The notes beneath the pieces are model-generated. The model saw only the letters and a program-made list of their open reading frames with translations, was not told where the DNA came from and made no database searches. A program made the position numbers and the translations under genes. Shown in pieces: positions 28,831 to 32,320 of a stretch of 32,320 bases of DNA. The DNA comes from Acanthamoeba sp. SK_2022b (taxonomy: Eukaryota; Discosea; Longamoebia; Acanthamoebidae), in the NCBI GenBank assembly GCA_027943245.1, contig JANDJZ010000641.1, positions 1 to 32,320 of the forward strand, read 5' to 3'. Within the stretch, counting starts at the first letter, position 1. Each line of letters opens with the position of its first letter.

Positions 28831-30058
28831 TAAAGAAGCAGAGGAGGATGTCGTGGGAGGTGACGAAGATGTCGCGGTAGTGAGGCGGCGGCTTGAGCGG
28901 GGCGTTGGTGCTGTCGCCGCCGGTGGGCGGGCTCCGCGTGAAGAGGAGGCCGTCGCTCGAGGCCTGGGCGTCCTCAAAGTCCCACGACAGGATCTGCGCG
29001 GCGAGGGTGAGGCACGAGCCCAGGAACGCGCCGTCGTTGTGGAGCGAGGCCGGGTTGGTGATGAACTGGTGGATGAACGCCATGGTCCACGTCAGCACCT
29101 GCTTGAGCTCCTTGTCCTGCATCGCGTTCACATCGTCGTCGTGAGATTGGGGGAGGGGGTAGCCAGCCCAACGTGCGGGAGAGAGGCGGAGTACAGCAAA
29201 CGAGCGATTGCACTTGAGGTGGTAGGTGGCGGGCAGCTTGGTTTCGCTGTTGGCCTGCTTGGACGAGAACTCGTTCACCAGCGCCAGCAGCAGGCCCACG
29301 CCCTGTCGCTTCTGCGATACGGGTCACTTCAATCAGTGCGTGCATGCGTGCGTCTGGGAGAGCGCGTGCGCGAACCATGTGCATCTCGCCGCCAAGGAGA
29401 GTGAGAATCTTCTGGAATGTGGCCTCCTTGAACTGCGGATTGGGCTGCGACGAGGGGGAGGGGAACTCGATGTCGACCCATTCCCTCTTGATCAGCACGG
29501 CCACACATTGCAGGAGCTGAGCCCTGACAAAGTTCTGCAGCCTGGACGCCGTAGTCGAGCCTTTAGCGCACACGCACACGCACACACGCACAGTGGAGCG
29601 TACGTGGCGTGGTTGTTGACAAGGAACTGGAGAAGGAAGTCCCGGATGCCGTCTCGCTGCTGCGGCGACAGCGCGGACCACTCGCGCAGGACGGCGCGAC
29701 GAATGGTAGAGACGCTTTGGAACTGAGCGGTAGGCACCTTGCTGTTCTCTGCAGATGACACATTGGGGCAGGTGGCGAAAAACGCGTTTATTTGATTAAC
29801 TCTTTTTTAAATCAAGAAAAATGGAGCTGTGTTGTGAAGACGAACCGAGGATGAATTTGCACAACTCATACGGGTTGGCCTTTTCTTGGAAGCCCAGCAA
29901 GACCTTCTGCGCTTCCGGAGATGGATTTCCTTGCTGCGATGATGGAGTTGAGTTTGTTAGAGTTGTGCGCATGCGCGCTGTGTGGGCGGCAGTTGAGGTA
30001 CTTGGATTTCGAGCGATGCCCGCTCAATAATCGTAAATGCCTGATGCAGGTCCTCCAT
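24031..30058 (-). CDS. XPO4: Exportin-4
   Basis: 27 exons (30058-30002, 29933-29846, 29748-29604, 29541-29376, 29311-29195, 29116-28829, 28713-28468, 28400-28334, 28228-28100, 27959-27885, 27775-27657, 27540-27402, 27311-27193, 27102-27019, 26925-26816, 26680-26554, 26444-26384, 26285-26248, 26110-25928, 25858-25685, 25610-25517, 25370-25271, 25156-25045, 24949-24819, 24792-24610, 24468-24315, 24234-24031) give 1169 residues, close to 1151 in human XPO4. Recognised blocks in order: ELCKFILENSKVPTAQFQ with AVLREW, LQNFVRAQLLQCVAVLIKR, SQLASLSGNVFPDKAHQLQY, LEELHWLVLITGHVLA, VSPLLAETLLWFVSRW, MLLSSLKYALLS, and a C-terminal LKKWRKNVVAFL. It is a HEAT-repeat karyopherin-beta that binds RanGTP; known cargoes include eIF5A and SMAD3 in animals. 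The start of exon 19 (26110 or 26123) is the one uncertain boundary; only 26110 keeps the frame. Confidence 0.93.
24533..24598. repeat. (TGATG)n followed by (TG)n tract, intronic
   Basis: Four TGATG units pass into a pure TG run (24554-24598) inside the exportin-4 intron between exons 24792-24610 and 24468-24315. On the coding strand it is (CA)n beginning 11 nt after the 5' splice site. Confidence 0.9.
26754..26811. repeat. (TG/CA)n tract, intronic
   Basis: Dinucleotide run in the exportin-4 intron after exon 26925-26816. On the coding strand (CA)n starts 4 nt after the GT of the donor. Confidence 0.95.
28772..28828. repeat. (CA/TG)n tract fused to a 5' splice site
   Basis: Dinucleotide run in the exportin-4 intron after exon 29116-28829. 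On the coding strand the intron starts directly as GTGTGTGTG, so the donor GT is the first repeat unit. Confidence 0.95.
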
Positions 30059-30314
30059 CTTGTTCGTGGGCGACGAAAGCAAAAAGGAAAAGCCAAAATA
30101 TTTGTATTCCAAGAATGCAAATATGAATGCCCCGAATTTCTTAGGAGCCTGGCTCCGACTGTCGACGTCGACGCCAGTCCGCCTACAGGTCACGTACCCA
30201 ATACCGAAGAACCGTTGAAGGAAAGAAGGAGAAGGTGCCGGGCGCCTCGCAGCAATCAATCGAACCAATTTTGTAACTCGCGGGCACGAGAAGAGTCGAG
30301 AGCACTGACGAAAG
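30059..30314. promoter_or_regulatory. Bidirectional promoter region between exportin-4 and the winged-helix gene
   Basis: Only 256 bp separate the two divergent start codons, so both transcripts start within it. I see no TATA box or repeated motif that can be assigned. Confidence 0.5.
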
Positions 30315-31259
30315 ATGAGTAAGGCGAGAGGTGAGAAGGTGGCGGACGATCAGATTCGGCAGTACATCAAAAATCTCGCGGCCAAGAAGGGCGAGGGGTC
30401 GGATGTATCAGTGGAGCATCTGAGGAAGAAGTTTGGAATCGGATACAAGCGAGCCAAGAGGTTGCACGATGATGAACTCGGCCCGACGAACCCTGATTCA
30501 GGCCGATCTAACAAGAGCACAACCAAGCGAGATGTGAGCGAAACCGTCTCAGACGAGGCTGTACTCGCTTTTATTCACAAGTGCAGAGAAGAGGGACGCG
30601 ACATATCAACGAATGAGCTGCGTCATGAGCTACACATCGGCTACAAGAGGGCCGTGCGCTTGCTAACACAAGGAGAGAAGGGCGTACGGCCCACCCGCAG
30701 CCCCTCGACGAGGAAGCGATCCTCGCTCTCCATGCTGCAGGAGGCAGAAGACGATGACGCCCTCGAATCTGTGGGCGCCATCGACGAGCTGGCCGCCCTC
30801 CACCATCTCCACCACACTTCCCCCGGCAACAAGAGAGTCAGACGAGGACAGAAGGATGAGGGTATGCACTTCTCGTTCTGCTTCCATCCTCTGGGCGATT
30901 GTTGACCCATTTGGAGGGGGACCGCCGCCTGATCTCCTCATCTGGTGCCTGATTGTGCGCATTTACATCATACAGTGGATGGATCGTCGGATGGAGAGGA
31001 CAAGGATGACCTGGTGGGGCTCGAGGAGGCCGCCAAGGTGCTCGAGGGAGCAGAGACGTTAGACGAGGGGCATGTGGACACAAACGGCGACGGGCTGCTC
31101 GGCGAGTTCTCTGACGTTGTACTCAACTTGCCCAAGGGCGGGTACGACCCTCTCTACCATTCGCTCCTACTTAGCATGATCACTCGCTGACCCTGCCTGA
31201 CCATGATGATCAGAGGGTGGGAGGACACGCTGCAGGCCTTTGAGTACAAGGAGAAATGA
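30315..31259 (+). CDS. Protein with two FtsK-gamma-like winged helices
   Basis: Exons 30315-30861, 30976-31141, 31214-31259; 252 residues, phases close. Two related segments, about residues 10-55 (IRQYIKNLAAKKG ... LRKKFGIGYKRAKRLHDDEL) and 78-118 (VLAFIHKCREEGRDIS ... LRHELHIGYKRAVRLL), share the S-x-x-x-L-(R/Q)-x-x-(F/L)-x-IGYxRAxRL pattern of the gamma domain of bacterial FtsK/SpoIIIE, a winged helix that reads chromosomal motifs. The rest is disordered: Arg/Ser-rich (TRSPSTRKRSSLS), a His-rich patch (LHHLHHT), a basic patch (NKRVRRGQK) that may be a nuclear signal, and an acidic region ending GWEDTLQAFEYKEK. There is no ATPase domain. Nuclear DNA binding is inferred. The third exon is small; ending at the 31188-31190 stop instead is possible. 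Confidence 0.75.
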
Positions 31260-31860
31260 CTATCTCTCTTGCAATCGCTTGACCCCCCGTTCTAGACTCC
31301 CTGCCTGTCTGGCCCGCATTCACCCACGTCTCGCGACTGCCACCCACACTTCGTATCGTTCGTGTTGCTGCGCGCTATGTGGGTGGCGGGCGCTTCTCTC
31401 TCTCTCTCTCTCTCTTCCTCTTCTGCTCTTGCATCCTGCATTCCCGTTCGTACCCCACAAAAAGAGCACCCCACCATTTACCCCTCACCCTCCCACACCT
31501 CAAGAGGCGAGAGAGGGAATGCAGGGCACGTGCAGGACACGCAGAACCTTTTACAAGCAGGATCTGCGCCAACGCACTTGCCCACCAGAAAGAAGAGGCC
31601 GCAGACATAGTTGAAAATTTCGTTTAGCTCAAACGGTTTCGGAAACGAACGAAAAAGAGAGCACATGACCGTTGCCCAGGGGCGCGAAAGAGAACGTGGC
31701 CGTTGAAGAGTGTATTACTTCGGTGTTTGTACAGGCAAAAAGACAAAAGGAGGCAGACACCACTCAGCGTTGGGGCGGCGCCAACACTCCCGATCCACCA
31801 CTCTTGGTAAGTCGCGAGGCAAGATTTGCCTGAGTGGCCTATGCCATCCCTTTGGCGGGC
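31260..31860. other. Convergent 3' ends of the winged-helix and histone H3 genes
   Basis: Six hundred bases with no coding frame of recognisable type. Contents: a (CT)n run at 31394-31415, an AC-rich stretch around 31460-31500, and a short stem-loop 30 nt after the histone stop codon (31817-31831). Confidence 0.5.
31817..31831 (-). other. Short stem-loop after the histone H3 stop codon
   Basis: On the minus strand AGGCAA-ATC-TTGCCT forms a 6-bp stem with a 3-nt loop, 30 nt past the stop codon. Position and stem length resemble the histone 3' processing hairpin of animals, but the sequence does not match that consensus, and this H3 gene has introns, so ordinary polyadenylation is more likely. 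Confidence 0.3.

Positions 31861-32320
<460 letters not shown>

Overview
The window is nuclear DNA of an intron-rich, GC-rich unicellular eukaryote, most likely an Acanthamoeba-type amoebozoan. The evidence is GC-rich exons, about 70 short introns (mostly 60-150 nt) with a recurring GTACG-type 5' splice site, small intergenic spaces, and microsatellites inside introns. The species assignment is inference; no rRNA or tRNA gene is present to test it. Exon coordinates were read by eye from reading frame, splice sites and recalled family sequences. In nearly every gene the exon phases close without a break.

Layout: (1) 4655-1, minus: a phosphatidylserine decarboxylase with GRAM, C2, EF-hand and zinc-knuckle-like segments, running off the left edge. 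(2) 4656-5823: spacer holding a decayed copy of the start of that gene. (3) 5824-9524, plus: RhoGAP, WD40 propeller and a degenerate 5'(3')-deoxyribonucleotidase domain in one 794-residue protein. (4) 9950-10818, plus: BTB/T1 plus pentapeptide-repeat protein (KCTD9-like). (5) 10819-12927: long spacer with inverted repeats, a nearly G-free CAC/CAA tract and a three-copy repeat. (6) 12928-13785, plus: intronless NmrA-like oxidoreductase. (7) 14248-13913, minus: small secreted or membrane protein. (8) 16481-14525, minus: HAP40 (F8A) orthologue, partner of huntingtin. (9) 16.5-20.06 kb: transposon graveyard with a Mutator-like (MULE) transposase pseudogene and an opposite-strand DDE (Harbinger/DDE_4-like) remnant. 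(10) 20280-21904, plus: polytopic membrane protein of unknown function behind an unusual motif-rich promoter. (11) 22452-22048, minus: small, probably mitochondrial, single-span protein. (12) 23397-23919, plus: coiled-coil protein. (13) 30058-24031, minus: complete exportin-4 in 27 exons, 1169 residues. (14) 30315-31259, plus: protein with two FtsK-gamma-like winged helices. (15) 32320-31861, minus: histone H3, 5' end outside the window.

There is no operon-like pathway here; genes are individually transcribed housekeeping and signalling genes. The points most worth following are the RhoGAP-WD40-pseudonucleotidase fusion, the FtsK-gamma-like repeats in a eukaryotic protein, the HAP40 orthologue, two introns with GC-AG boundaries that share a GCACGC donor, and the consistent placement of (CA/TG)n tracts just inside 5' splice sites.
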